A program made the position numbers and the translations under genes. Positions 52,300-61,371 of a stretch of 64,000 bases of DNA are shown one piece after another. A model generated the notes under the pieces. The model was not told the DNA's origin. It made no database searches and saw only the letters and a program-made list of their open reading frames with translations. Numbering within the stretch: position 1 is the first letter of the stretch; each line of letters starts with the position of its first letter. The stretch comes from Limnochordia bacterium. Its GTDB lineage: Bacteria; Bacillota; Limnochordia; DUMW01. The stretch is taken from contig JALNWK010000001.1 in NCBI GenBank assembly GCA_023230925.1, forward strand, positions 40,836 to 104,835. The letters are read 5' to 3'.

Positions 52300-53682
52300 A
52301 TGGGCCTGCGGGTCTATAATACACTTACCCGATCAAAAGAAGATTTTATGCCTCGGGATGAGGGACAGGTCAGCATATATGTTTGTGGGGTAACACCCTA
52401 TGACGAGACTCATATTGGACATGCCCGTCCAAGCGTAGTCTGGGATGTTATTCGGAAGTACCTGAGGAAAAAAGGATATAAGGTGGTTTATGTCCAAAAC
52501 TTCACTGATGTGGACGATAAGATTATCGCTCGTTCCGCACAATTAGGTATATCCACCGGTGAGCTTTCCAGCAAGTATATTCAGGATTATCTAGATGCAA
52601 TGGAAGCTTTAGGGGTAGCACCTGCCGATCACTACCCTAAGGTGAGTCAGCATATTGATGCGATAGTTGCAATGGTAGAGCACCTAATCGAGCAGGGCTT
52701 TGCTTATGTTGTTGATGGCGATGTATATTTCCACGTGCCAGCTTTTAGTGAATATGGCAAGCTTTCGAAGCAGCAGTTAGATGAATTAGAAAGTGGTGCC
52801 CGGATCGACGTCAGTGCAGACAAGCGGAATCCCCTGGACTTTGCCCTCTGGAAAAAATCTAGCCCGGATGAGCCTGGGTGGGACAGTCCATGGGGATATG
52901 GCCGTCCCGGATGGCACATTGAATGTTCCGCCATGTCTTTGAAATACCTAGGTGCTGGTTTTGATTTCCACGGTGGTGGTATGGATCTAGTTTTTCCCCA
53001 TCACGAGAACGAAATCGCCCAATCCGAGTCCCATACCGGATGCACCTTTGCTCGGTACTGGTTGCATAACGGTCTTGTAACAGTTAACGATGAGAAAATG
53101 TCCAAATCCCTAGGGAATTTCTTAACCGTATCAACGTTGTTAGCCAAGTATCATAGGGAGCTTCTCCGGTTTTACATATTATCTACGCATTACCGGAGTC
53201 CTTTGGAGTTTAACGAAGAGAAAATCGAGGAAGCAAAGAAAGGTTGGCAGCGACTCTCTGAGACCTACCAGCGGTTGGCGTCTAGGTATGGCGGCGAAGA
53301 GGCAAAGGAGCCCCTGCCTTGGGCCCAGGAAGCCTTTACCGAAGCTATGGATGATGATTTCAATACGGCCCGGGCTATGGCGGTTTGTTTTGATGTTGTG
53401 CGCTATGCTAATGGACCGGATTGTACCGAGGAAGCCGCAGCCGGAGCGTATGCCTTCCTAGCTGAAGTGGCAGAGGGAATATTAGGTGTGGTCTCAACGG
53501 ACTCGCAACCTATGATTGATAGTGGCCTTTCTGCAGAATTGGTGGAGCTACTCTTGGCCGTGCGGGAGCAACTACGGCAAGAGAAGAACTGGCGCCTTTC
53601 GGATCTCATTCGTGACGAACTAGCAAAGCTAGGGATCATCGTTGAGGATACGAAAGAGGGTAGTCGATGGAAGATGAACTGA
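52300..53682 (+). CDS. cysS: Cysteinyl-tRNA synthetase
   Basis: A 460-residue class Ia aminoacyl-tRNA synthetase. The HIGH motif appears as HIGHARP within YDETHIGHARP (about residue 35), the zinc-site cysteine as ICGVTPY-type YVCGVTPY, with further ligands in GWHIECSAM and HHENEIAQ. KMSKS is exact in DEKMSKSLGNFL. ATG 52300 follows AGAGGGGAATG. The gap from cysE is 15 bases, and the 3' end overlaps mrnC by 16 bases. Gene order cysE-cysS-mrnC-rlmB matches Bacillus subtilis. Confidence 0.98.
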   Translation: MGLRVYNTLTRSKEDFMPRDEGQVSIYVCGVTPYDETHIGHARPSVVWDVIRKYLRKKGYKVVYVQNFTDVDDKIIARSAQLGISTGELSSKYIQDYLDAMEALGVAPADHYPKVSQHIDAIVAMVEHLIEQGFAYVVDGDVYFHVPAFSEYGKLSKQQLDELESGARIDVSADKRNPLDFALWKKSSPDEPGWDSPWGYGRPGWHIECSAMSLKYLGAGFDFHGGGMDLVFPHHENEIAQSESHTGCTFARYWLHNGLVTVNDEKMSKSLGNFLTVSTLLAKYHRELLRFYILSTHYRSPLEFNEEKIEEAKKGWQRLSETYQRLASRYGGEEAKEPLPWAQEAFTEAMDDDFNTARAMAVCFDVVRYANGPDCTEEAAAGAYAFLAEVAEGILGVVSTDSQPMIDSGLSAELVELLLAVREQLRQEKNWRLSDLIRDELAKLGIIVEDTKEGSRWKMN

Positions 53683-54074
53683 AAGAGCTTTTTCCCCAGA
53701 TGAGTGTACATGAGGCCAAACAGCTGTCACCGTCGGTATTGGCCTATGTGGGCGATGCGGTATATGAACTGTATGTGCGCAGTTGGTTAGTGGAAAAGCA
53801 CCCAATGAAGATGAACCAATTGCATCGGGCCACGGTATCCAAGGTCAATGCAAGTCGCCAGGCCGACTTTCTACAGACACTCCTTTCGGGGTTAAGTGCG
53901 GAGGAAATGGAGATTGTGCGAAGGGGTCGTAATTGTAGGCAAGGTACACTGCCGAAAAGCACTTCGCCACTGAAATATAGACAGAGTACTGGTTTGGAGG
54001 CCTTGGTTGGTTTCCTGTTTATTACCGGCCAAACGCAAAGACTGCAGCAGATCCTACAGAGTGGAGAACTATAG
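53667..54074 (+). CDS. mrnC: Mini-ribonuclease 3
   Basis: A 135-residue RNase III-like nuclease without the double-stranded-RNA-binding domain, which matures 23S rRNA ends in Bacillota. The catalytic helix is LAYVGDAVYELYVRSWLV, with RRGRNCRQGTLPKST and YRQSTGLEALVGFLFITG completing the active site (the E-x-x-x-G-x-L/F end). The length is typical. It overlaps cysS and ends eight bases before rlmB, as in B. subtilis. Confidence 0.95.
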   Translation: MEDELKELFPQMSVHEAKQLSPSVLAYVGDAVYELYVRSWLVEKHPMKMNQLHRATVSKVNASRQADFLQTLLSGLSAEEMEIVRRGRNCRQGTLPKSTSPLKYRQSTGLEALVGFLFITGQTQRLQQILQSGEL

Positions 54075-54081
54075 TGAATCT

Positions 54082-54873
54082 ATGCCAATTGATAGCGGCG
54101 GAAGGAAAGGGGTATCTAACCCTGTGGAAAGGTTGATTTTCGGACGCAATCCAGTTCTAGAAGCGATCGGAGCTGGTCGGGTTATTCACAAAATTGTTCT
54201 GCCCAGACAAGCCCAGAACAGGACTAAGTCAACTGACGTCTTGCATACAATTAAACAAAGGGCTTTGCAGGCAGGGATTCCCGTTGAGTATGTGAATACA
54301 GGTGAACTGGATGAATTAACTCAGGGTCAGAATCATCAAGGCGTCGTTGCCTTGGTGGAACCCTTCTCCTACACTGAGTTTGACCTACTGATGGAGAGTC
54401 TAGGGAAGAGTAAAGTGCCTCTTGTTATCCTACTCGATCACTGGCAGGATCCCCAGAACCTAGGCTCATTACTTCGGTCAGCTGAAGCCGCTGGTGTAGA
54501 TGGCATTATTTTGCCGAAACGACGTTCGGTGGGAGTAAATGCCACGGTGGCCAAGGTAGCCGCTGGGGCCCTAGAGTATGTGAAAATAGTACAGGTGACG
54601 AATCTTGTTCGCACAATTGAAGCGTTGAAAGAACGAGGATTATGGATAGCTGGTGCCAGTGCCAACGCGTCCCAAGTCTATTTTCAGGCAGATTTCACGA
54701 TGCCCTTAGGATTGGTAATTGGATCTGAAGGTACAGGCTTAAGTAGATTAGTGGAGGAGCACTGCGATTTTCTGACGCGCATACCCATGAAAGGTCAGAT
54801 AAGTTCCTTAAATGCAGCCGTATCTGCTGCTTTACTGATTTTCGAAGTGATTCGTCAGCGGCAGTTTGGCTAG
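54082..54873 (+). CDS. rlmB: 23S rRNA 2'-O-methyltransferase RlmB (TrmH/SpoU family)
   Basis: A 263-residue SPOUT methyltransferase. An N-terminal substrate-binding domain (IFGRNPVLEAIGAGRVIHKI, about 18-90) is followed by the knotted SPOUT domain. Motif 1 is DPQNLGSLLRSAEAAGVDGI, motif 2 LVIGSEGTGLSRL and motif 3 IPMKGQISSLNAAVSAALLIFE. In E. coli it methylates G2251 of 23S rRNA using SAM. ATG 54082 has only a distant GGAG. The next gene is sigH, and yacP (a NYN-domain RNase), which stands here in B. subtilis, is missing. Confidence 0.94.
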   Translation: MPIDSGGRKGVSNPVERLIFGRNPVLEAIGAGRVIHKIVLPRQAQNRTKSTDVLHTIKQRALQAGIPVEYVNTGELDELTQGQNHQGVVALVEPFSYTEFDLLMESLGKSKVPLVILLDHWQDPQNLGSLLRSAEAAGVDGIILPKRRSVGVNATVAKVAAGALEYVKIVQVTNLVRTIEALKERGLWIAGASANASQVYFQADFTMPLGLVIGSEGTGLSRLVEEHCDFLTRIPMKGQISSLNAAVSAALLIFEVIRQRQFG

Positions 54874-54903
54874 CCGGGTGGCTACCAATATCATCTGGGG
54901 GCG

Positions 54904-55560
54904 ATGGAGTTGGCATTTTACTCTAATACCTTTGTGATCGAAGAACTAGCGGTTCTTAACGATGAACAAGTAGTGGAGCGAGCCCGTGGTGGAGATGATG
55001 TTGCACTAAACTTTCTGCTACATAAATACAGAGGATTTGTCCAAACCAAGGCCAGGTCGTACTTCCTAATGGGAGCCGACCATGAGGATATCGTTCAAGA
55101 GGGAATGATTGGATTATACAAAGCGATCCGGGATTTCCGTGTGGAAAAGCCAGCTTCCTTCCGAGCATTTGCGGAGCTTTGCGTAACGCGGCAGATCATC
55201 ACCGCTGTGAAGACAGCCAGTCGACAAAAACACACTCCTTTAAATACATATGTATCTTTACATAAACCGATCCACGATGAAGAATCCGAACGTACGCTAC
55301 TAGATATTCTATCTAGCCAACATGTTACCGATCCCGAAGAGCTCCTGATTAGTAAGGAAGAATTTAATGATATCTGCCGACAGATGAACAAGCTTTTGAG
55401 TGATCTGGAAAAGGAAGTCCTGGTATTTTACCTTGATGGTAAATCATACCAAGAGATTGCGGTCTTGCTGAAACGGCACGTCAAGTCTATAGATAATGCC
55501 TTACAGCGGATTAAACGCAAGGTCGAAAGGTATTTAACGGAGAGGAATATAGCGGTGTGA
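54904..55560 (+). CDS. sigH: RNA polymerase sigma-H factor
   Basis: A 218-residue sigma factor that directs transition-state and early sporulation genes. Region 2 is unmistakable (HKYRGFVQTKARSYFLMGAD, HEDIVQEGMIGLYKAIRDF), followed by CVTRQIITAVKTASRQKH. Region 4 is LSDLEKEVLVFYLDGKSYQEIAVLLKRHVKSIDNALQRIKRK. Conservation of region 2 with Bacillus SigH is high. Its presence implies a spore-forming ancestry. It is the last gene of the backbone block before the LacI/sulfatase insertion, and a 10-bp hairpin follows. Confidence 0.96.
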   Translation: MELAFYSNTFVIEELAVLNDEQVVERARGGDDVALNFLLHKYRGFVQTKARSYFLMGADHEDIVQEGMIGLYKAIRDFRVEKPASFRAFAELCVTRQIITAVKTASRQKHTPLNTYVSLHKPIHDEESERTLLDILSSQHVTDPEELLISKEEFNDICRQMNKLLSDLEKEVLVFYLDGKSYQEIAVLLKRHVKSIDNALQRIKRKVERYLTERNIAV

Positions 55561-55577
55561 CGATTCCACCCAGTTGG

Positions 55578-55601
55578 GCTCTCGGTATGACTACCGAGAG
55601 C
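55578..55601 (+). terminator. Strong hairpin after sigH
   Basis: GCTCTCGGTA (55578-55587) pairs perfectly with TACCGAGAGC (55592-55601) around a TGAC tetraloop, 18 bases after the sigH stop. There is no T-run, so it may act as an mRNA-stabilising end or a weak terminator. Confidence 0.55.
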
Positions 55602-55792
55602 TGTCTAAGCCCGAACGCATAGGACATAGACTACGGTATTCTTCCACACCACTAGTGAATCGATTCAGCGTTTCTTCAGTCGGAAGCCCGAAGCGACAAA
55701 CGGAAAATAGTATGGACCGGCAGGAGAACTGCATTGTGATGTAGAATTACTAGATTAGGATACGGAAGCGATTCAGAAAGATGGAAGTGGAT

Positions 55793-56791
55793 ATGAGTGT
55801 AAACATTATGAAAGTAGCGAAAAGAGCAGGGGTGTCAAGAACAACCGTTTCCAATTACCTTAACCATAAGACCGATCAGATGCGTCCAGAAACTGCAGAA
55901 CGGATTGCCAAGGCTATTGCTGAACTGGATTATACCCCGAGCCCTGCTGCTAGGAATACCGTGTGGCGTTGTTCCGGCAATATTGCCGTAGTTGGGCCTG
56001 GTTCCTGGCTGCGTGGCATGACATTTGTCACGGGTACTATACTGAGCGGAGTAAATAAAGTATGTTTTGACAATGATCTAAATATTGTTCTAGGAGAGAA
56101 CATAGATAAATATCGAATAGAACGGTTCTTAGATCGGAAACGAGTAGACGGCATTCTTTTTCTTTATAGTATCATTGATGATGCCGTAGTGAAACGTGTT
56201 CGTGATGCAAACATGCCTTTTGTACTTGTTAATCGGCAAGTTGATGACCCGTTGATCAACTATGTATACGCGGATAGTCTCAAAGGTGCGTACCTTTCTA
56301 CAAGGCATTTGATCGACCAGGGGTACAAGACTATTGTGTATGTCTGCTTCATGGAAGACAGCCCAGCGGACAGAGAACGTTTCAGAGGATATGTTCGGGC
56401 GATTTCAGAGGATACGCAACAGCATCCCTTGAAGATTCATCAGGATGACTTGCGGGATTACTTACCGACATTGCGTGAACATCCTTCTCCCTATGGCTTT
56501 GTTTGTTTTAATGACCACGTGGCATTGGATGTCAAAGATACTTTGGAGAGCGTTGGCATGGTAGTGCCAGATGATGCAGGACTTGTTGGGTTTGATGATA
56601 CCATCCTGGCGCAATCCTTGCGGCCAGCCTTATCAAGTGTGCAATACCCACTTTATGAAATGGCTGAGGAAGCCACGAAAATGCTGATTCAGCTGGTCAG
56701 AGACAGTAGTGGTGTACAGCAGACCAAACTACTTTATGATGTAAAGCTTATTGTTCGCGGCTCTTCCTTACTCAGAGCGAAAGCGGTGTAA
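55793..56791 (+). CDS. LacI-family transcriptional regulator
   Basis: A 332-residue regulator with N-terminal HTH NIMKVAKRAGVSRTTVSNYLN, hinge YTPSPAARN, and a sugar-binding core (VGPGSWLRGMTFVTGTILSG, VDGILFLYSI, YVYADSLKGAYLSTRHLIDQG, VGFDDTILAQSLRPALSSV). ATG 55793 has GGAAGTGG just upstream; ATG 55781 is an alternative. It stands before an exported binding protein and a sulfatase, so it probably controls uptake or trimming of a sulfated or phosphorylated glycan. It is a distant paralogue of the LacI regulator at 40898, not a recent copy. Confidence 0.92.
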   Translation: MSVNIMKVAKRAGVSRTTVSNYLNHKTDQMRPETAERIAKAIAELDYTPSPAARNTVWRCSGNIAVVGPGSWLRGMTFVTGTILSGVNKVCFDNDLNIVLGENIDKYRIERFLDRKRVDGILFLYSIIDDAVVKRVRDANMPFVLVNRQVDDPLINYVYADSLKGAYLSTRHLIDQGYKTIVYVCFMEDSPADRERFRGYVRAISEDTQQHPLKIHQDDLRDYLPTLREHPSPYGFVCFNDHVALDVKDTLESVGMVVPDDAGLVGFDDTILAQSLRPALSSVQYPLYEMAEEATKMLIQLVRDSSGVQQTKLLYDVKLIVRGSSLLRAKAV

Positions 56792-57109
56792 CGCACTATA
56801 CAATATACTATGCAAAACAGACCATGGAAGTAGCCTAGTGCAATTACGATGCAAGGAGTCATTTGTAGATTAAAAGGCAAGATTATCCAATAATTGCATC
56901 TAAGACGAGATTTTGGATGAAAGGAGGCCGATAGAACAGTTCGTTCAGGAGATGGTTGCTTTGCCAACTTATCGGTTGTGATTAGCATCCCACAAGGCAG
57001 ATTGGTGAGAAATTCAGATTAGTTGATTCAGAGGAAATGCACATAGCGATGGGTTAACTGAATACTGGCAGTCTAAGTGAATTTCAAAATCCATTTTGGA
57101 GGTGGCGAG
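56792..57109. other. Intergenic region between regulator and binding-protein genes
   Basis: A 318-base stretch. It contains an AAAGGAGG motif at about 56920 that is not followed by a usable frame, and the ribosome site GGAGGT of the next gene. I could not place a clear promoter or LacI operator palindrome here. Confidence 0.35.
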
Positions 57110-58399
57110 TTGAGTACTACATTTCAAAGAATTATTAGGTGTTCTTGGTTCGTCGTAGTGGGAATAATGGTTTTATGCACATCGCTAATAGTCCGGGCAG
57201 ATAGCGATACGATTACCCTCGAAGTCATCTTGAACAGTTGGCAACAAGAGATAATCGATGTAATTAAAGCTGGCATTTCACGTTTCGAAGAGGCCAATCC
57301 TGGTATTAATGTGGAAGTGCGTCAGCGAGGGACCTGGGATGATGTGGTCGTGCGGATAGTAAGCGGAGTAGCGCCAGATATACTAAGCGTGGATGCTGTA
57401 AGGACTGCAGAAATGGCGCAAAGCGGAGTGCTCATGGAACTAGATGACTTAATTGCACAGTTCCAACTAGAACCAAAGATACTGCCCGCGATGTGGGACA
57501 ATGCGAAAATGAATGGCCGGACCTATTCGGTTCCTGCCCTTGAGTCTGGCCCACGGGCTGGTATGCTGTGGAACAAAGATATGGTTAATGAGGCTGGCTT
57601 GGCGGTCAATCCAGATGAGGCACTGACCTGGCCTGAGTTTCTTGACTATGCGGATAAACTAACACGTATTAATGCAGATGGAAGTGTTGAACGGATCGGA
57701 TTTGATCCACGCAATGGTCAGAATACAAGCCTGAATAATATCGAGCCTTTGTGGAATGCAATGTGGCTGAACCATGATACGCATCTTCCGCAACTCGACA
57801 GTCCGGAATTTGTCCAAGGATTTGAACTCCTTACAGAACGTGTGTATCAGAAATATCCGGCGTTTGGCGGAAGCGACGGGTGGTACGTGATTTCCACCCA
57901 AAAAGTTGCCACTACTATGCTTGGTTCTTATGCTCCTCGCACAATCCAAACTACTAACCCTGGCATCAACTTACTTACAACCTGGTCGCCCCACGTTGAT
58001 GGTATGAAGACCCAGCGCCTCTTTAGCTGGGGTCTTGCTATTCCTGTGGGGGCCGAATACCCTGAGATAAGTATGAGGCTTATTGAATTCCTGGCAACTG
58101 ATGTAGAGTTTCAGCTAGATCTCTTTTCCGCTGTAGGTTGGATGGGTGCAGGGATTGACCTTTACGGAGTTTTACCCGATTATATTGATGATCCGGCTAC
58201 TATGTGGTACGTTCGTAGTCTGGCGGAGGCTGAGATTACAACGGCCCACTATCCTCATCCCGCACTTGGTACCGCCCAACGCCTGTTCAACGCAGCGAAG
58301 AATAAGATCTTTAACTTGGAGGAACCTGCGGACAACGCGCTGAAGGAAGCAAATCGACTTTTACTAGCCGAGATGGAACGTGATGGTCTAATTCCCTAG
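57110..58399 (+). CDS. Sugar ABC transporter solute-binding protein
   Basis: A 429-residue exported binding protein. The signal peptide (SWFVVVGIMVLCTSLIVRAD) is followed by a family 1 binding-protein fold: ITLEVILNSWQQEIIDVIKAGISRFEEANPGINVEV at the start, DILSVDAVRTAEMAQSGVLMELD, YSVPALESGPRAGMLWNKDM and the C-terminal FSWGLAIPVGAEYPEISMRLIEFL. TTG 57110 has GGAGGT six bases upstream; the earlier GTG does not. No permease or ATPase genes follow, so the importer must be completed from elsewhere. It lies between a LacI regulator and a sulfatase. Confidence 0.9.
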   Translation: MSTTFQRIIRCSWFVVVGIMVLCTSLIVRADSDTITLEVILNSWQQEIIDVIKAGISRFEEANPGINVEVRQRGTWDDVVVRIVSGVAPDILSVDAVRTAEMAQSGVLMELDDLIAQFQLEPKILPAMWDNAKMNGRTYSVPALESGPRAGMLWNKDMVNEAGLAVNPDEALTWPEFLDYADKLTRINADGSVERIGFDPRNGQNTSLNNIEPLWNAMWLNHDTHLPQLDSPEFVQGFELLTERVYQKYPAFGGSDGWYVISTQKVATTMLGSYAPRTIQTTNPGINLLTTWSPHVDGMKTQRLFSWGLAIPVGAEYPEISMRLIEFLATDVEFQLDLFSAVGWMGAGIDLYGVLPDYIDDPATMWYVRSLAEAEITTAHYPHPALGTAQRLFNAAKNKIFNLEEPADNALKEANRLLLAEMERDGLIP

Positions 58400-58429
58400 G
58401 CAGACAAAACGATAGTCGAGGCGGGGAGT

Positions 58430-58516
58430 GTGGTCGCAGGAATCCTTGCCTTGACTATGTTAGTATTTATGGTCTTCGTTTATCCTTGGAGGGATCTGCA
58501 TTGTCGAAACGGTTGA
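58430..58516 (+). CDS. Possible 28-residue membrane peptide
   Basis: From GTG 58430 (GAGG eight bases upstream) a short frame encodes one hydrophobic helix (MVAGILALTMLVFMVFVYPW) and a charged tail, ending at TGA 58516 inside the start of the sulfatase gene. The same frame is continuous with the binding-protein gene after its TAG stop at 58397. It may be a small membrane peptide, a remnant of a lost permease, or chance. Confidence 0.25.
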   Translation: MVAGILALTMLVFMVFVYPWRDLHCRNG

Positions 58517-59940
58517 ACCTAGTTTTAATTACTGTGGATCAAATGCGTGGTGATTGTCTAGGAGTTGCGGGACATCCCGTAGTCGAGACCCCCAATTTGG
58601 ACCATCTAGCTAGCACCGGTGTACGCTTCTCTCGGGCATACTCGGCCACACCGACTTGTATCGCAGCCAGAGCCAGTATCTTGACCGGTCTAAAACAAGA
58701 GCATCACGGACGTGTTGGGTACCAAGACGGTGTTCCATGGCATTACCCAATAACATTACCGGGTGAGCTGGCAAGAGCAGGATATCACACCCAGGGCATT
58801 GGAAAAATGCACTTTCATCCTCCGCGGAGTCTGCAAGGGTTTCACAACGTAGTATTGCATGACGGATATCTCCACTATTACAGACGTTCTGAAAGAGGTC
58901 GAAGCTCTGATGATTACATTGCATGGCTTCGGGAGAAAGCTGGTCCCGATGTGGATTATGCGGAGCATGGGATTGACTGCAATTCATGGATGGCTAGACC
59001 GTGGCACTTGCCTGAACGCCTGCATCCCACAAATTGGGTAGTGCATGAGTCCATTCGTTTCCTTCAAAGACGAGATCCGGATAAGCCATTTTTCCTTTGG
59101 ATGTCCTTTGTGCGGCCCCATGCGCCCCTTGATCCACCGGAGTACTATCTTAATATGTACCTGCAACGTGATCTTCCGTTGCCGCCCATCGGTGATTGGG
59201 TTGCTGCGGATGTACCCCAAAACCCCGGTTTGCCCACCGATGCCGGTATTGGACAGCTTCGAGAACATGAATTGAGGCGCCTATTGGCGGGGTACTACGG
59301 GTGCATTACTCACATCGATCACCAGATCGGGCGCTTTCTAAAGGGACTTTACGAGAACAATGTTCTTGATAACACATTGATCCTTTTTACCTCGGATCAT
59401 GGGGAGTTGCTTGGTGATCACCATCTGTTTCGGAAGTCACTACCCTATGAGGGATCAGCACGGATTCCGATGATTCTTCATCTCCCGCGGAGCTACTCAC
59501 CCAGGCGAGCTGGTGTCTATGATGTTCCGGTCGAACTACGTGACATTCTGCCTACAATGCTTGAAGCGGCTGAGTGTACTATTCCCCCGTCGGTTGATGG
59601 GATGAGCTTTCTTTCCTATGCGCGAGGCGAAACACCCAAATGGAGAGACTACATTCACGGTGAGCATGCACACGGGGGTGCATCCAATCATTGGTTAACC
59701 GATGGCAAAGAGAAGTACATCTGGTTTTCCCAGACCGGCCGTGAGCAGCTTTTCGATCTGCGATCCGATCCTTTAGAACTTCATGATCTTGTGCAATGTA
59801 CCGATGCCAAACCTCGTCTTGAGCACTGGCGCCGGATTATGGTCCAAGAGCTACAGCACCGTCCCGAAGGCTATGTTCAGAATGGATCCTTAGTTACTGG
59901 TCGACCAGTGAGCGCCCTAATACCTGGCATCTTCAAGTGA
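58501..59940 (+). CDS. Sulfatase-family hydrolase with CxAxR active site
   Basis: A 479-residue alkaline-phosphatase-superfamily sulfatase. LVLITVDQMRGDCLG gives the first metal aspartates, CIAARASILTG the formylglycine site (C-x-A-x-R) and LFTSDHGELLGDHHLFRK the second metal pair. The C-terminal part (HGEHAHGG, KEKYIWFSQTG, QLFDLRSDPLELHDL) is typical of N-sulfoglucosamine or choline-sulfatase-like enzymes. With Ala in place of Pro in the motif, maturation by a radical SAM anSME is more likely than by FGE; no maturase lies in the window. No signal peptide is visible, so it may act on imported sulfated sugars. TTG 58501 has TTGGAGGG seven bases upstream. Confidence 0.9.
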   Translation: MSKRLNLVLITVDQMRGDCLGVAGHPVVETPNLDHLASTGVRFSRAYSATPTCIAARASILTGLKQEHHGRVGYQDGVPWHYPITLPGELARAGYHTQGIGKMHFHPPRSLQGFHNVVLHDGYLHYYRRSERGRSSDDYIAWLREKAGPDVDYAEHGIDCNSWMARPWHLPERLHPTNWVVHESIRFLQRRDPDKPFFLWMSFVRPHAPLDPPEYYLNMYLQRDLPLPPIGDWVAADVPQNPGLPTDAGIGQLREHELRRLLAGYYGCITHIDHQIGRFLKGLYENNVLDNTLILFTSDHGELLGDHHLFRKSLPYEGSARIPMILHLPRSYSPRRAGVYDVPVELRDILPTMLEAAECTIPPSVDGMSFLSYARGETPKWRDYIHGEHAHGGASNHWLTDGKEKYIWFSQTGREQLFDLRSDPLELHDLVQCTDAKPRLEHWRRIMVQELQHRPEGYVQNGSLVTGRPVSALIPGIFK

Positions 59941-60041
59941 TACTCGATGATGAGGCGATCTCCAAATACCCGAACTAAGGTTGAAGGCGGATGCAGGGCG
60001 AAGGAAGAAACGTCAGTATAGCAAGGGGTAGGTGATTTATA

Positions 60042-61371
60042 GTGTTTGATGCACGCCCGCCACTATTTGCGGGCAAAGCAATGCGTCAAAAAATGCTGGT
60101 ATCCATCTTCTCAATTGTACTGTTGGGCTTGCTACTCCCTCTTGGGGCAGTTATCTATGCGCAGGTAAGCGATGCAGTAGCGACAAACATTATCTATATA
60201 TCGGTGATGGAATGGGTCTCGTCCAAGTGAATGCAGAGCCTGTGTAGTGAACGGGGCTCCACTTGCTATGGATACGATGCCCATACAACATCAAGTGAAC
60301 ACAGCATCTTTAAGCCATGCGGTAACTGATTCAGCGGCGGCCGGGACTTCTCTTGCAACCGGGTACCGGACCAACAATGGTATGGTGGCCATGAGCCCTA
60401 GTGGTGAGCGGCTTACCTCTATTCTCAAATTGGCCCAGGCTGCAGGGAAAGGGGTCGGTGTTGTCGTGACCGATGAGGTCTTTGGAGCTACTCCGGGGGC
60501 CTTTTTAGCAAACGTGCCGAACCGAAGCGATTATACAGATATTCTGGAACAGGCCATTTTCGAGACCAAGCCGGATGTACTCCTGGGCGGAGGTGCGAAT
60601 CTTTTTGTACAGATCCAGGGTGAAGAACGGTTGGAGCCAACTGAGTGCAAGTTAGTCCGGACCCGGCAGCAACTCCTTGCTTGGGACACGGCTATTCCGA
60701 TTAGGCTTGTTGGCCTTTTTGCCCCAACAACAATGACATATGAAGTAGAGCGAACCTTGCTTGAACCAAGCATTGCGGAGATGACCCAAGTGGCGCTAGA
60801 TGTCTTGTCCCAGAACGAAAAGGGCTTCTTCCTCATGATCGAAGGCTCGCGCATTGATCACGCAGGACACGCGAACGATCTGCGCCGTAATGTGAACGAG
60901 ACCTTAGCCTTTGACCAAGCTGTTGCTGTTGCCCTTACCTTCGCGGAAGAACGGAACGATACGGTTGTAATTGTCACCGCAGATCACGAAACCGGTGGTC
61001 TAACGATTGGCACTGGTCCCTCCTTCTCACCGAAGGTGATTAATGAAGGTGTCTCTTCGATAGCGAAGAAGATTGCAGATGCGATCATGGCCACTCCCGA
61101 AGCAGATCTGAAGCTCCTCTTTGAAGAACATGCGGGCATCACCGAACTAACCGAGTCTGTGGTTCACCAGGGAACCTTATTAGAACTCATCACAGAGATT
61201 TTGAAGGAATACTCTTTCTACTTTACTACCGGTGGTCATACGGCAGCGTCTGTTCCCTTAAGAGTCTTTGGCCCTGGGTCCGAAAGATTCAAAGAAGATG
61301 CGGAACATATTTCCGATATCGGGCGAACTGCAATTGAGCTGATGGGATTACAGACAGGGGGTGCACAGTAG
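60042..61371 (+). pseudogene. Frameshifted alkaline phosphatase (PhoA family)
   Basis: Encodes an alkaline phosphatase in pieces. The signal peptide (MLVSIFSIVLLGLLLPLGAVIYA) and NIIYI run in one frame to about 60198. The first metal motif GDGMGLVQVNAEPV is then readable only one frame over (60200-60244) and hits TAG at 60245. The rest, from 60250, is in the third frame: NGAPLAMDTMPIQHQV, the nucleophile block HAVTDSAAAGTSLATGYRT, IEGSRIDHAGHAND, VIVTADHETGGLT and GGHTAASVPLRV. Two single-base losses 45 bases apart thus break the active-site region. Either the gene is dead or the assembly has errors. The larger C-terminal part (60247-61371) could be translated but lacks the first metal aspartate. 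Confidence 0.85.
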
